Source of the DNA: Actinomycetes bacterium
GTDB taxonomy: Bacteria > Actinomycetota > Actinomycetes > Actinomycetales > Actinomycetaceae
Length of the DNA: 20,516 nt
NCBI GenBank assembly: GCA_023426345.1
Contig: JAFAAX010000096.1
Location: 1 to 20,516 of the forward strand
Direction: 5' to 3'
Shown: positions 5,947-13,326 of the stretch, piece by piece
Position numbering within the stretch: position 1 is the stretch's first letter
Layout of the letters: each line of letters opens with the position of its first letter
Program-made: the position numbers and the translations under genes
The notes under the pieces: model-generated
Database searches by the model: none
Seen by the model: the letters and a program-made list of their open reading frames with translations, nothing else
What the model was told of the DNA's origin: nothing

Positions 5947-7668
5947 ATGGTGATGTCAGTCGTGAAGTCCAGTGCCGAGTGGTGGCGCGACGCCGTGACC
6001 TATCAGGTCTATCTCCGCTCCTTCAAGGATGGATCCGGGGATGGAATCGGTGACCTCCGTGGTCTCCGAGAGGGGCTGCCGGCGATCGCCGACCTGGGCT
6101 GCGACGCGATCTGGCTCAATCCCAGCTACCCCTCGCCGCAGAGGGACCTGGGCTACGACATCGCGGACTACCGCTCCGTCGACCCGGCCTATGGGACGTT
6201 GGCCGATTTCGACGCGGTTGTCGCAGAAGCCCACGAACTCGGCCTGCGCGTCGTGATGGACATCGTGGCGAACCACTGCTCGGTCGAACACCCGTGGTTC
6301 CAGTCGGCTCTCGCGGCGGTGCCTGGAAGCCGGTCGAGAAGTCGCTTCCTGTTCAGGGACGGACGGGGGAACGGCGGTGAGAATCCGCCGAACAACTGGG
6401 AGAGCGTGTTCGGAGGTCCGGCCTGGACGCGGGTCATGGAGAGCGACGGACAGCCCGGACAGTGGTACCTCCATTCCTTCGACTCCTCGCAGCCGGACTT
6501 CAACTGGCGGAGTCCAGACGTCGCGGAGGAATTCGACGAAATCCTGCGGTTCTGGTTCGACCGGGGCGTGGACGGGTTCCGGATCGACGTCGCCCACGGA
6601 ATGGTGAAGGAGCAAAGCCTGCCGGACTCCTCCTCCTTCCCGGGGACCGACCGGACCGACACCTCGTCGATGTGGGACCAGCCGGAGGTCCACGAGATCT
6701 ACCGGCGGTGGCGGTCGATCGGGAACTCGTACACGCCGGAGCGCTACTTCGTCGGCGAAGTCTGGGTCTCCTCGAACTCGGGCCTGCGCGATTACCTCAG
6801 GCCCGATGAACTCCACCAGGCCTTCGCCTTCGACTTGCTCGTCCAGCCGTGGAGGGCGCAGCGGCTCAAGGCGGCTGTCGACTCCGGCCTCCGGCAATGC
6901 CAGGCGGGAGGGGTTCCGGCGTGGGCGCTGGAGAATCATGATGTCCACCGGATCGTCACCCGCTACGGCCAGGAGCAGATGACCGGGCGCCCCGATCCGT
7001 CGGACATGATCGCAGCCGCGCGCCACGATGGACCTGCGGACATCCGGCTCGGGATGCGCCGGGCACGTGCCGCAGCAGGCCTCCTGTACGCGCTCCCCGG
7101 AACCGTCTTCCTCTATCAGGGACAAGAGCTCGGGCTACCGGAGGTCCTTGATCTTCCGGACGAGTTCCGGACCGATCCGATCTGGTCGCGCTCGGGAGGC
7201 GCGGAGAAGGGGCGCGACGGCTGCCGGGTCCCACTGCCGTGGACCGGAGCCGGAACGACCTGCGGTTTCAGTCGGAACGAGGATGCTCAGGCGTGGCTCC
7301 CTCAGCCCGGCGTCTTCGCGGCGTTGGCCCGCGACGTGCAGGAGGCGGACCCGGATTCGATGCTTGCCCTCCACCGGCAACTGTCGGAGTTGCGATCCGA
7401 CTGGTTCCGGGGAGAGCAATGGGACGGGTGGCTGGAGAGCGGCGACGACCGGCTCATCGGCTTCCGCCGGGGACCACTCGTCTGCGCCGTGAACACCGGG
7501 GCGTCGCCCGTCGGTATCCCGGCGTCCTGGAGGGCCGAGTCATGCCTCATCAACACCGCTCTGGAGCCCGACCTCCACGCCGTCGCCGCGGACAGCACCA
7601 GTTGGTTGCTCGCCGGCGACCTCCACGCCGCGGACGAGGACGGGACCGTCCGCGTCCATGCCCGATGA
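5947..7668 (+). CDS. GH13 alpha-glucosidase / oligo-1,6-glucosidase-like
   Basis: This 573-residue enzyme of glycoside hydrolase family 13 is predicted to hydrolyse alpha-glucosidic bonds in short malto- or isomalto-oligosaccharides in the cytoplasm; there is no signal peptide. The four conserved regions are DIVANH (105-110), GFRID with nucleophile Asp214, FVGEVW with acid/base Glu271, and ENHD with transition-state Asp332. The opening WWRDAVTYQVYLRSF and NNWESVFGGPAW (149-160) are characteristic of the alpha-glucosidase branch rather than of alpha-amylases. Length is typical. It is the first gene of the transport operon, 46 bases before the binding-protein gene. The ATG at 5947 has a weak GCAGGGA site; an in-frame ATG at 5953 is an alternative. 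Exact linkage specificity (alpha-1,4 or alpha-1,6) cannot be decided from the sequence. Confidence 0.92.
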   Translation: MVMSVVKSSAEWWRDAVTYQVYLRSFKDGSGDGIGDLRGLREGLPAIADLGCDAIWLNPSYPSPQRDLGYDIADYRSVDPAYGTLADFDAVVAEAHELGLRVVMDIVANHCSVEHPWFQSALAAVPGSRSRSRFLFRDGRGNGGENPPNNWESVFGGPAWTRVMESDGQPGQWYLHSFDSSQPDFNWRSPDVAEEFDEILRFWFDRGVDGFRIDVAHGMVKEQSLPDSSSFPGTDRTDTSSMWDQPEVHEIYRRWRSIGNSYTPERYFVGEVWVSSNSGLRDYLRPDELHQAFAFDLLVQPWRAQRLKAAVDSGLRQCQAGGVPAWALENHDVHRIVTRYGQEQMTGRPDPSDMIAAARHDGPADIRLGMRRARAAAGLLYALPGTVFLYQGQELGLPEVLDLPDEFRTDPIWSRSGGAEKGRDGCRVPLPWTGAGTTCGFSRNEDAQAWLPQPGVFAALARDVQEADPDSMLALHRQLSELRSDWFRGEQWDGWLESGDDRLIGFRRGPLVCAVNTGASPVGIPASWRAESCLINTALEPDLHAVAADSTSWLLAGDLHAADEDGTVRVHAR

Positions 7669-7714
7669 CAGACCGACACAGGAAACACAGGGAACACCAC
7701 CAAGGAGAAGAACC

Positions 7715-9022
7715 ATGAGCACCACGAGCAGAAGGTTGCTGGCAGCGACGTCAGCAGCCGCCATCGCCGGTCTCGCGCTGGCAGGATGCAGCGGATCGGA
7801 GTCGTCGTCCGCATCCGGCTCCCAGTCGGGGGCAGCAGCCGGCGGGGGAACCACGGAGATCACCGTCATGCACTACTGGGACGGCGCCAACGCGGACACC
7901 TTCGACAAGATGGTCGACGAGTACAACAGCTCCCATCCGGACGTGAAGGTGACGACGTCCAACGTCCCGAACGCTGACTTCCTGACGAAGCTCCGTGCGT
8001 CCGCCACCTCGGGCACGCTGCCGGACATCGCCATCGGCGATCTGGTGTGGGCGCCTCAGATCGCTCAGATGGGGAACCTGGTCGACCTGTCGAAGACCCT
8101 CCCGGCGGACACACTCTCCGATATCAACCCGGCTCTGACCGACTACGGGAACATCGACGGGAAGCAGGTCTCCGTGCCGGTGTCGGCGAACAATCTCGCC
8201 TACATGTACAACAGGACGCTCTTCGAGGAGGCGGGCCTGGACCCGGACACGCCGCCCACGACGTGGGATGAGCTCATGGCGGACGGCAAGACCATCCTGG
8301 AGAAGACCGGGAAACCCGGGTACGACCTCTATACCGAGGCAGGTGACAACGGCGAGGGATTGACCTGGAATTTCCAGGTCAATCTGTGGCAGGCGGGCGG
8401 GGAGTTCCTCACCGAGGACAACTCGGCGGCAGCCTTCAACACTCCTCAGGGGAAGAAGGCGCTCCAGTTCTGGGTGGATCTCATCCAGTCGGGTGTCAGC
8501 CCGTACGCCAGCTGGGGTGAGTTCGAGAAGGGTGGCGGCGGCTCCGCCATGGAGGGATCCTGGATGGTGGGGATCTGGGCCCCGGATCCGCCCTTCGACT
8601 TCGATGTCGCGCAGCTGCCGGTGCCCTCCGACGGGGAGCAGGCGACGAACCTCGGTGGCGAGCAGGCGCTGGTGTTCGACAACGCGGCCGACCGGTCCGC
8701 GGCTGCTTCCGACTTCCTGGCCTGGTTCCTCGAGCCGGAGCAGGTGACCAGCTGGAGCGAGGCCGTCGGGATGATGCCCGTCCTGACCTCCGTGGCCAAC
8801 GGCGACGACTATCAGAGCTGGGTGAAGGACAGCGAGCCGCGCCTCCTGCCCTACGTCGAGCAGATGCAGTACGCCCACACCCGTCCGAACACGCCGCTGT
8901 ACCCGAAGATCTCCCTCGCGTTCGCGCAGGAGCTGGAGAAGGCCTTCTCCGGCGAGGCGACGGTCGACGAGGCCCTGGCCTCGGCCGAGTCGGCCGTCAA
9001 CGACGTGATCGCGAATGGCTGA
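7715..9022 (+). CDS. Sugar ABC transporter substrate-binding lipoprotein (MalE-like)
   Basis: This is a 435-residue family 1 extracellular solute-binding protein. It has a lipoprotein signal: basic MSTTSRR, a hydrophobic core and the lipobox LAGC with Cys25 as the lipid-modified residue. A Ser/Gly-rich linker follows, then the mature domain beginning ITVMHYWDG. Segments such as PVSANNLAYMYNRTLFEEAG, PTTWDEL and GGSAMEGSWMVG are typical of the family. It would sit on the outer face of the membrane and deliver oligosaccharides to the two permeases encoded next. The ATG at 7715 follows AAGGAGAAG at a good distance; an in-frame upstream ATG at 7658 would overlap the preceding gene and misplace the signal peptide. 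Maltodextrin as ligand is inferred from the two flanking GH13 genes. Confidence 0.95.
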   Translation: MSTTSRRLLAATSAAAIAGLALAGCSGSESSSASGSQSGAAAGGGTTEITVMHYWDGANADTFDKMVDEYNSSHPDVKVTTSNVPNADFLTKLRASATSGTLPDIAIGDLVWAPQIAQMGNLVDLSKTLPADTLSDINPALTDYGNIDGKQVSVPVSANNLAYMYNRTLFEEAGLDPDTPPTTWDELMADGKTILEKTGKPGYDLYTEAGDNGEGLTWNFQVNLWQAGGEFLTEDNSAAAFNTPQGKKALQFWVDLIQSGVSPYASWGEFEKGGGGSAMEGSWMVGIWAPDPPFDFDVAQLPVPSDGEQATNLGGEQALVFDNAADRSAAASDFLAWFLEPEQVTSWSEAVGMMPVLTSVANGDDYQSWVKDSEPRLLPYVEQMQYAHTRPNTPLYPKISLAFAQELEKAFSGEATVDEALASAESAVNDVIANG

Positions 9023-9025
9023 CAG

Positions 9026-9967
9026 ATGAGCAACGCAACGCGAGCACCGAAGCCGGGCGGGAAGGCCGAGGTCGGTCGCGCGCGCCGTCGGGGAGGAGGG
9101 GGCGACCGAGAGCAGACGCTCACGGCTTGCGTCTTCCTCCTCCCCGCGGTGGCGATCATCGGGATATTCGTCCTCTATCCGATCGTCTCGGCGGGATACA
9201 CCAGCCTGACGTCGTGGGACGGATTCTCACCGGTCAAGGACTTCATCGGGGTCGACAACTATGCGCGTCTGGTGCAGGATCCCGAATTCCGGAACAGTCT
9301 GCTGGTCACGCTGATCTACGCCACGGGCGTGTGCGTCCTCAGCGTTGCCTCCGGTCTGGGAATCGCACTCCTCCTGGACGCGCCGATCCGAGGCCGAGGG
9401 ATCTACCGGACCATCTACTTCCTGCCGGTCGTCACCTCCTCCGTCGCGGTCGCGATCGTCTGGAAGTACATGCTCGATCCCTCCGGACTGCTCAACGGGC
9501 TCCTCGCGAGGATCGGCGTCGACGGACCGGACTGGCTGCAGAACCGGTGGATCGCCCTGGCGGCCCTCACGCTGATGACGGTGTGGAAGAACATCGGTTT
9601 CAACGCGATCCTCTACCTGACAGCCATGCAGTCCCTTCCGGACAGCGTCTATGAGGCCGCGCAACTGGATGGCGCGGGGATGTGGCAACGGGTCCGCTTC
9701 ATCACGGTCCCCCTCCTGTCACCGATGACGTTCTTCGTCGTGGTCCAAGCGCTCATCAACAGTTTCCAGGCGTTCGACTTGGTCTATGTCTTCACCGAGG
9801 GCGGGCCCCGCGGTGGGACGGACGTCCTGGGGATGTTCATGTATCGCCAGACCTTCCGCCTGGGTGACTTCGGCTATGGGACGGCCATTGCCTTCGTCGC
9901 GTTGGTCCTGGTCCTCGGCGTCACCTTGGTCCAGTGGAGGGCCAGCGGGTCGGAGGAGAAGTCATGA
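9026..9967 (+). CDS. Sugar ABC transporter permease (MalF-like)
   Basis: This 313-residue integral membrane protein of the binding-protein-dependent transport permease superfamily starts 3 bases after the binding-protein stop codon. About 28 basic, Gly-rich residues precede the first of roughly six transmembrane helices (residues 31-56). The cytoplasmic EAA loop that contacts the ATPase is at about 210-218 (EAAQLDGAG), followed by RFITVPLLSP. The C-terminal part NSFQAFDLVYVFTEGGP is typical of sugar permeases of the MalF/LacF/UgpA type. It pairs with the next gene to form the membrane channel. Length is usual for the lineage; it lacks the large periplasmic insertion of E. coli MalF. Confidence 0.95.
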   Translation: MSNATRAPKPGGKAEVGRARRRGGGGDREQTLTACVFLLPAVAIIGIFVLYPIVSAGYTSLTSWDGFSPVKDFIGVDNYARLVQDPEFRNSLLVTLIYATGVCVLSVASGLGIALLLDAPIRGRGIYRTIYFLPVVTSSVAVAIVWKYMLDPSGLLNGLLARIGVDGPDWLQNRWIALAALTLMTVWKNIGFNAILYLTAMQSLPDSVYEAAQLDGAGMWQRVRFITVPLLSPMTFFVVVQALINSFQAFDLVYVFTEGGPRGGTDVLGMFMYRQTFRLGDFGYGTAIAFVALVLVLGVTLVQWRASGSEEKS

Positions 9968-10785
9968 GAACGACGCTTCCGGGACGGATCGCGCGCCACG
10001 CCGCACTCATCGTCGGCGCCGCGACGATCGTGATCCCATTCCTCTGGATGTTCACGACCTCCCTCCAGACCCGTGCCGAGACATACACCAACATCTCGAT
10101 CTGGCCGACCTCCTGGCATTGGGAGAACTACGCGAGGGCCTGGGAGTCCGCGCCCTTCGCCCAGTACTACCTGAACTCGGCCCTCATGTCCCTCGGCATC
10201 GTCGCCGGGCACGTGGTGCTCGACTCGTTGGCCGCCTATGCCTTCGCGCGCCTGGAGTTCCCATTCAAGAGGACGATCTTCACCGTCTTGATGGCGACGA
10301 TGATGGTCCCGACATTCGTCACGATCATCCCGACGTACTCGATCGTGGCGAGCCTGGGGTGGATCGACACCCTGACAGCCCTGATCGTGCCCAGGCTCGC
10401 CGACGTCTTCGGCATCATCCTGCTCCACCAGTACTTCATGTCCATCCCCCGCGAACTGGAGGAGGCCGCACGCATCGACGGATGCAGTCGTGCCGGCACG
10501 TTCTTCCGGATCGTGCTCCCGCTGTCGGGGCCGTCCCTGGCGACGCTGGCCCTGTTCAGCTTCCTCTTCGCCTGGAACGACTTCCTCTGGCCGCTCCTGG
10601 TGACGAACACCGATGCCCACCGGACGATCCAGATCGGTCTGCAGGCGTTCGTGGGCCGCTACGGGACATCCTGGAACTACCTCATGGCGGGCACGCTCAG
10701 CGCAACGATTCCCAGTGTCGTCGTCTTCGCCTTCTTCCAGAGGGCGCTGGTCCGGGGAATGGCGACGACAGGAATGAAGGACTGA
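9964..10785 (+). CDS. Sugar ABC transporter permease (MalG-like)
   Basis: This is the second permease subunit, 273 residues with about six transmembrane helices. The EAA loop is at residues 167-173 (EAARIDG) followed by FFRIVLPLSGP. AYAFARLEFPFKR (91-103) and FAWNDFLWPL are typical of MalG-type proteins. The ATG at 9964 overlaps the stop codon of the first permease (ATGA) and has GGAGGAGAAG just upstream, so translation is probably coupled. No ATP-binding subunit is encoded in the operon. As in other actinobacterial sugar systems, a multi-task MsmK/MsiK/UgpC-type ATPase from elsewhere in the genome probably energises it. Confidence 0.95.
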   Translation: MRTTLPGRIARHAALIVGAATIVIPFLWMFTTSLQTRAETYTNISIWPTSWHWENYARAWESAPFAQYYLNSALMSLGIVAGHVVLDSLAAYAFARLEFPFKRTIFTVLMATMMVPTFVTIIPTYSIVASLGWIDTLTALIVPRLADVFGIILLHQYFMSIPRELEEAARIDGCSRAGTFFRIVLPLSGPSLATLALFSFLFAWNDFLWPLLVTNTDAHRTIQIGLQAFVGRYGTSWNYLMAGTLSATIPSVVVFAFFQRALVRGMATTGMKD

Positions 10786-10788
10786 CCG

Positions 10789-12174
10789 ATGAGCACACCG
10801 GAATGGCTGGCGGATGCCGTCTTCTACCAGATCTTCCCCGATCGATTCGCCAACGGCGATCCGACGAATGATCCTCCGGATGTCGAGCCCTGGGACAGCG
10901 AACCGACCCGGGACAACTTCATGGGCGGCGACCTCCAGGGAATCATCGACCACCTCGACCACATCGCCGGTCTCGGGGTCAACGTCCTCTACCTCACCCC
11001 GGTCTTCGAGGCGGGCACCAACCACCGCTACGACGCCACCGACTACTTCGCGATCGACCACCGTCTGGGCGACGCGAGCGTCTTCGACCGGTTGATCGCG
11101 CAGGCGCACGCGCGGGGAATCCGCATCGTCCTCGACGGTGTCTTCAACCACTGCGGGAACGGTCATCCGTTCTTCCAGGATGTGGTGGTCCACCGCGAGG
11201 ACTCCGCCTACGTCGACTGGTTCTCGGTCCAGGACTTCCCCGTCGTCAGCAGCCCCGACCGCCTCCCGAACTACCTGACGTGCTCGGGATGCTGGTACCT
11301 GCCGAAGTGGAACGTGTTCAACCCGGCCGTGCGCGCCCATCACCTGGCGGTCGCCAGGCACTGGATCGACCGAGGGATCGACGGATGGCGGCTCGACGTG
11401 CCCTACTTCGTCCCGAAGCCCTTCTGGAGGGAGTTCCGTCAGGTGGTGAGACAGCAGCGGAACGACCTCTGCGTGATCGCGGAGGAATGGCGCAGCCCCG
11501 AGGAGTGGCTCCGCGGGGACATCGCAGACGGTGCGATGAACTACACGCTGCGCGACATCGTGCTGGGGTTCACCGCTGACCGGACGCTCACCGCGTCCGA
11601 GGCGGCGAGCCGACTGGCCGCACTGAGGGAGCAGATACCCGCTGATCACCGCCTCACCATGCTCAATCTTCTGGGAAGCCATGACACCGAACGGGTGCTG
11701 ACCCGCCACGGCGGCGACGTCGAGGCGGAGAAGTGCGCTTACACGCTGATGTACGCCCTCGAGGGCGCCCCCATGATCTACTACGGTGACGAGGTGGGCA
11801 TGCACGGATCCAACGATCCCGGATGCCGCGGCGCGATGCCGTGGCAGGAGGAACGATGGGACCCTGCGATCCTCACCCACATCCGTGAGCTGGGGCGCCT
11901 GCGCTCCCAGATCCCTGCACTGAGACGGGGGGAGCAGAGCGTGCGCGCATTGGACGCGGACACCGTCCTCATCGTCCGTGAGCTCCCGGGTGAGTCCGCC
12001 GCGGTGGTGGTCCACCGCGGCTCGGGCGTCTCCGTCGATCGCAGGTCCCTCGGCGTGGGCGCGCCGGACGCCCGATGGGCCGATGAGCTGGGAGGACAGG
12101 ACGGCCGCGGGCCGTGGAAGATCGAGGGACCGGGGAGCCTGGTCCTCACAATGGACGGGAGGTGCGGCCGGTGA
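10789..12174 (+). CDS. GH13 alpha-glycosidase, neopullulanase/cyclomaltodextrinase-like
   Basis: This 461-residue cytoplasmic GH13 enzyme starts 3 bases after the MalG-like gene. It begins with WLADAVFYQIFPDRFANGD, the catalytic-domain opening of neopullulanases, maltogenic amylases and cyclomaltodextrinases (GH13_20). The conserved regions are DGVFNH (116-121), GWRLD with nucleophile Asp203, AEEW with acid/base Glu232 (or less likely Glu233), and LLGSHD with Asp299. YYGDEVGMHGSNDPGCRGAMPW also fits this subfamily. Typical members are about 580 residues and carry an N-terminal CBM34 domain that mediates dimerisation; here the protein starts directly at the catalytic barrel, so that domain is missing. 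It probably acts on imported branched or cyclic maltodextrins, complementing the alpha-glucosidase at the head of the operon. The stop overlaps the LacI gene start (GTGA). Confidence 0.9.
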   Translation: MSTPEWLADAVFYQIFPDRFANGDPTNDPPDVEPWDSEPTRDNFMGGDLQGIIDHLDHIAGLGVNVLYLTPVFEAGTNHRYDATDYFAIDHRLGDASVFDRLIAQAHARGIRIVLDGVFNHCGNGHPFFQDVVVHREDSAYVDWFSVQDFPVVSSPDRLPNYLTCSGCWYLPKWNVFNPAVRAHHLAVARHWIDRGIDGWRLDVPYFVPKPFWREFRQVVRQQRNDLCVIAEEWRSPEEWLRGDIADGAMNYTLRDIVLGFTADRTLTASEAASRLAALREQIPADHRLTMLNLLGSHDTERVLTRHGGDVEAEKCAYTLMYALEGAPMIYYGDEVGMHGSNDPGCRGAMPWQEERWDPAILTHIRELGRLRSQIPALRRGEQSVRALDADTVLIVRELPGESAAVVVHRGSGVSVDRRSLGVGAPDARWADELGGQDGRGPWKIEGPGSLVLTMDGRCGR

Positions 12175-13217
12175 GGACGCGTCGCGTGACGATGCAGGAC
12201 GTCGCGGATCTGGCGAAGGTCTCGAAGTCGACGGTGTCCCTGGCCTTCCGAGACTCGAAGCGGCTGTCCGAGGACACGGTGAGGTCCGTGATGGACGCCG
12301 CCAAGGAACTCGGCTATGCGCAGGATCCGACCGCCCGGATGTTCCGGACGCGGCGGACGGGCAGTCTCGGCATGCTGCTGCCGCAGCAACTCGACAAGGT
12401 GCTGGAGAACCCGTACTACACGATGTTCCTCCAGGGGGTCGGACAGATCTGCCAGCGCGAGGGCTACACGCTGCTCCTGGTCCCTCCGCTGCGCGGCTCG
12501 ATCATCAAGGCGATCCCGTATGCGGCTGTCGACGGGTTCATCGTCAGCGGACTGGAGACGGATCGGGGCGAGGTCACCGCCCTCACGCAGCGCGGGATCC
12601 CCTTCGTGCTGGTGGACAGCGATCCGATCGCCGGCGTCTCCAGCATCGACTTGGATGAGTACGACAGCGTGAGGAGCCTCGTCACGCGTCTGTTGGCGCT
12701 GGGGCATCGCCGGATCGCCTTTGTCGCCATCGAGACGGGCGCCGACAGCGGCTACCGGTCCTGGCGAGGGCCGGTCCACCGCCGAGTCCAGGGCGCAGTG
12801 GACGCGCTGGCCTCAGAGGGTCTTGACCTGGAGTCGGAGGGGATCTCCCTCCTCGAGGTGCCCTGCACCCGCGCCGGAGGGGGACAGGCGTTCCGCGCCC
12901 TGTGGTCGGCCTCCCCCCGTCCGACGGCGATGGTCGCCTTCAGCGACATCATCGCGTTGGGGATCCTCGACGCCGCCCGGGAGGCCGGTGTCAGCGTGCC
13001 CGCCCAGCTGTCTGTGACGGGCTTCGACGATCTCAGTGAGGCAGTGTGGGCGGGGCCCAGCCTGACGACGATCCGTCAGCCGATCGTCACCAAGGGACGA
13101 CTCGCCGCCGAGTTCCTCGTCGAGGCGATCAACGCCGAGGAGTCACTGCCCACGCAGGAGCGCCTGGCCACCGTCCCGCTGTTCCGGGACTCGACGGGCC
13201 CTGCGCCCCGCGGTTGA
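12171..13217 (+). CDS. LacI-family transcriptional regulator of the maltodextrin operon
   Basis: This is a 348-residue LacI/GalR-type regulator. The helix-turn-helix (TMQDVADLAKVSKSTVSLAF) is at residues 7-26, the hinge helix DPTARMFRTRRTG at 52-64, and a periplasmic-binding-protein-like effector domain follows. The ending TGFDDLSEAVWAGPSLTTIRQP is characteristic of the family. The GTG start at 12171 overlaps the stop codon of the GH13 gene and has GGGAGG upstream; a longer frame to an ATG at 12114 would lie inside the GH13 gene. As the last gene of the operon it most likely represses the operon from a site near 5840-5920 and is relieved by an imported sugar. Effector and operator are not established. 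Confidence 0.93.
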   Translation: MRTRRVTMQDVADLAKVSKSTVSLAFRDSKRLSEDTVRSVMDAAKELGYAQDPTARMFRTRRTGSLGMLLPQQLDKVLENPYYTMFLQGVGQICQREGYTLLLVPPLRGSIIKAIPYAAVDGFIVSGLETDRGEVTALTQRGIPFVLVDSDPIAGVSSIDLDEYDSVRSLVTRLLALGHRRIAFVAIETGADSGYRSWRGPVHRRVQGAVDALASEGLDLESEGISLLEVPCTRAGGGQAFRALWSASPRPTAMVAFSDIIALGILDAAREAGVSVPAQLSVTGFDDLSEAVWAGPSLTTIRQPIVTKGRLAAEFLVEAINAEESLPTQERLATVPLFRDSTGPAPRG

Positions 13218-13222
13218 CTGAG

Positions 13223-13284
13223 CCGGGCCGGCCCGCGCCCGCCGATGCGCGAGGGCGACCCCGCTCCCGCGACGGCCGGCCCGG
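13223..13284 (+). terminator. GC-rich inverted repeat after the LacI gene
   Basis: CCGGGCCGGCC (13223-13233) and GGCCGGCCCGG (13274-13284) are perfectly complementary (11 pairs) around a 40-base loop, 5 bases after the LacI stop. A competing pair, GAGGGCGAC (13251-13259) with GTCGCCCTC (13293-13301), overlaps it. The region lies between convergent genes (LacI and purB), where a bidirectional terminator is expected. No T-tract is present. Confidence 0.45.
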
Positions 13285-13326
13285 CCAGGGGCGTCGCCCT
13301 CGTCGATGGGCAGGGCGGACCAGCTC

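Noticed and set aside
9874..12015. Minus-strand open frame of about 713 codons opposite the MalG-like and GH13 genes
   Set aside because: The sense strand encodes well-conserved transporter and GH13 proteins; the antisense product resembles no protein family.
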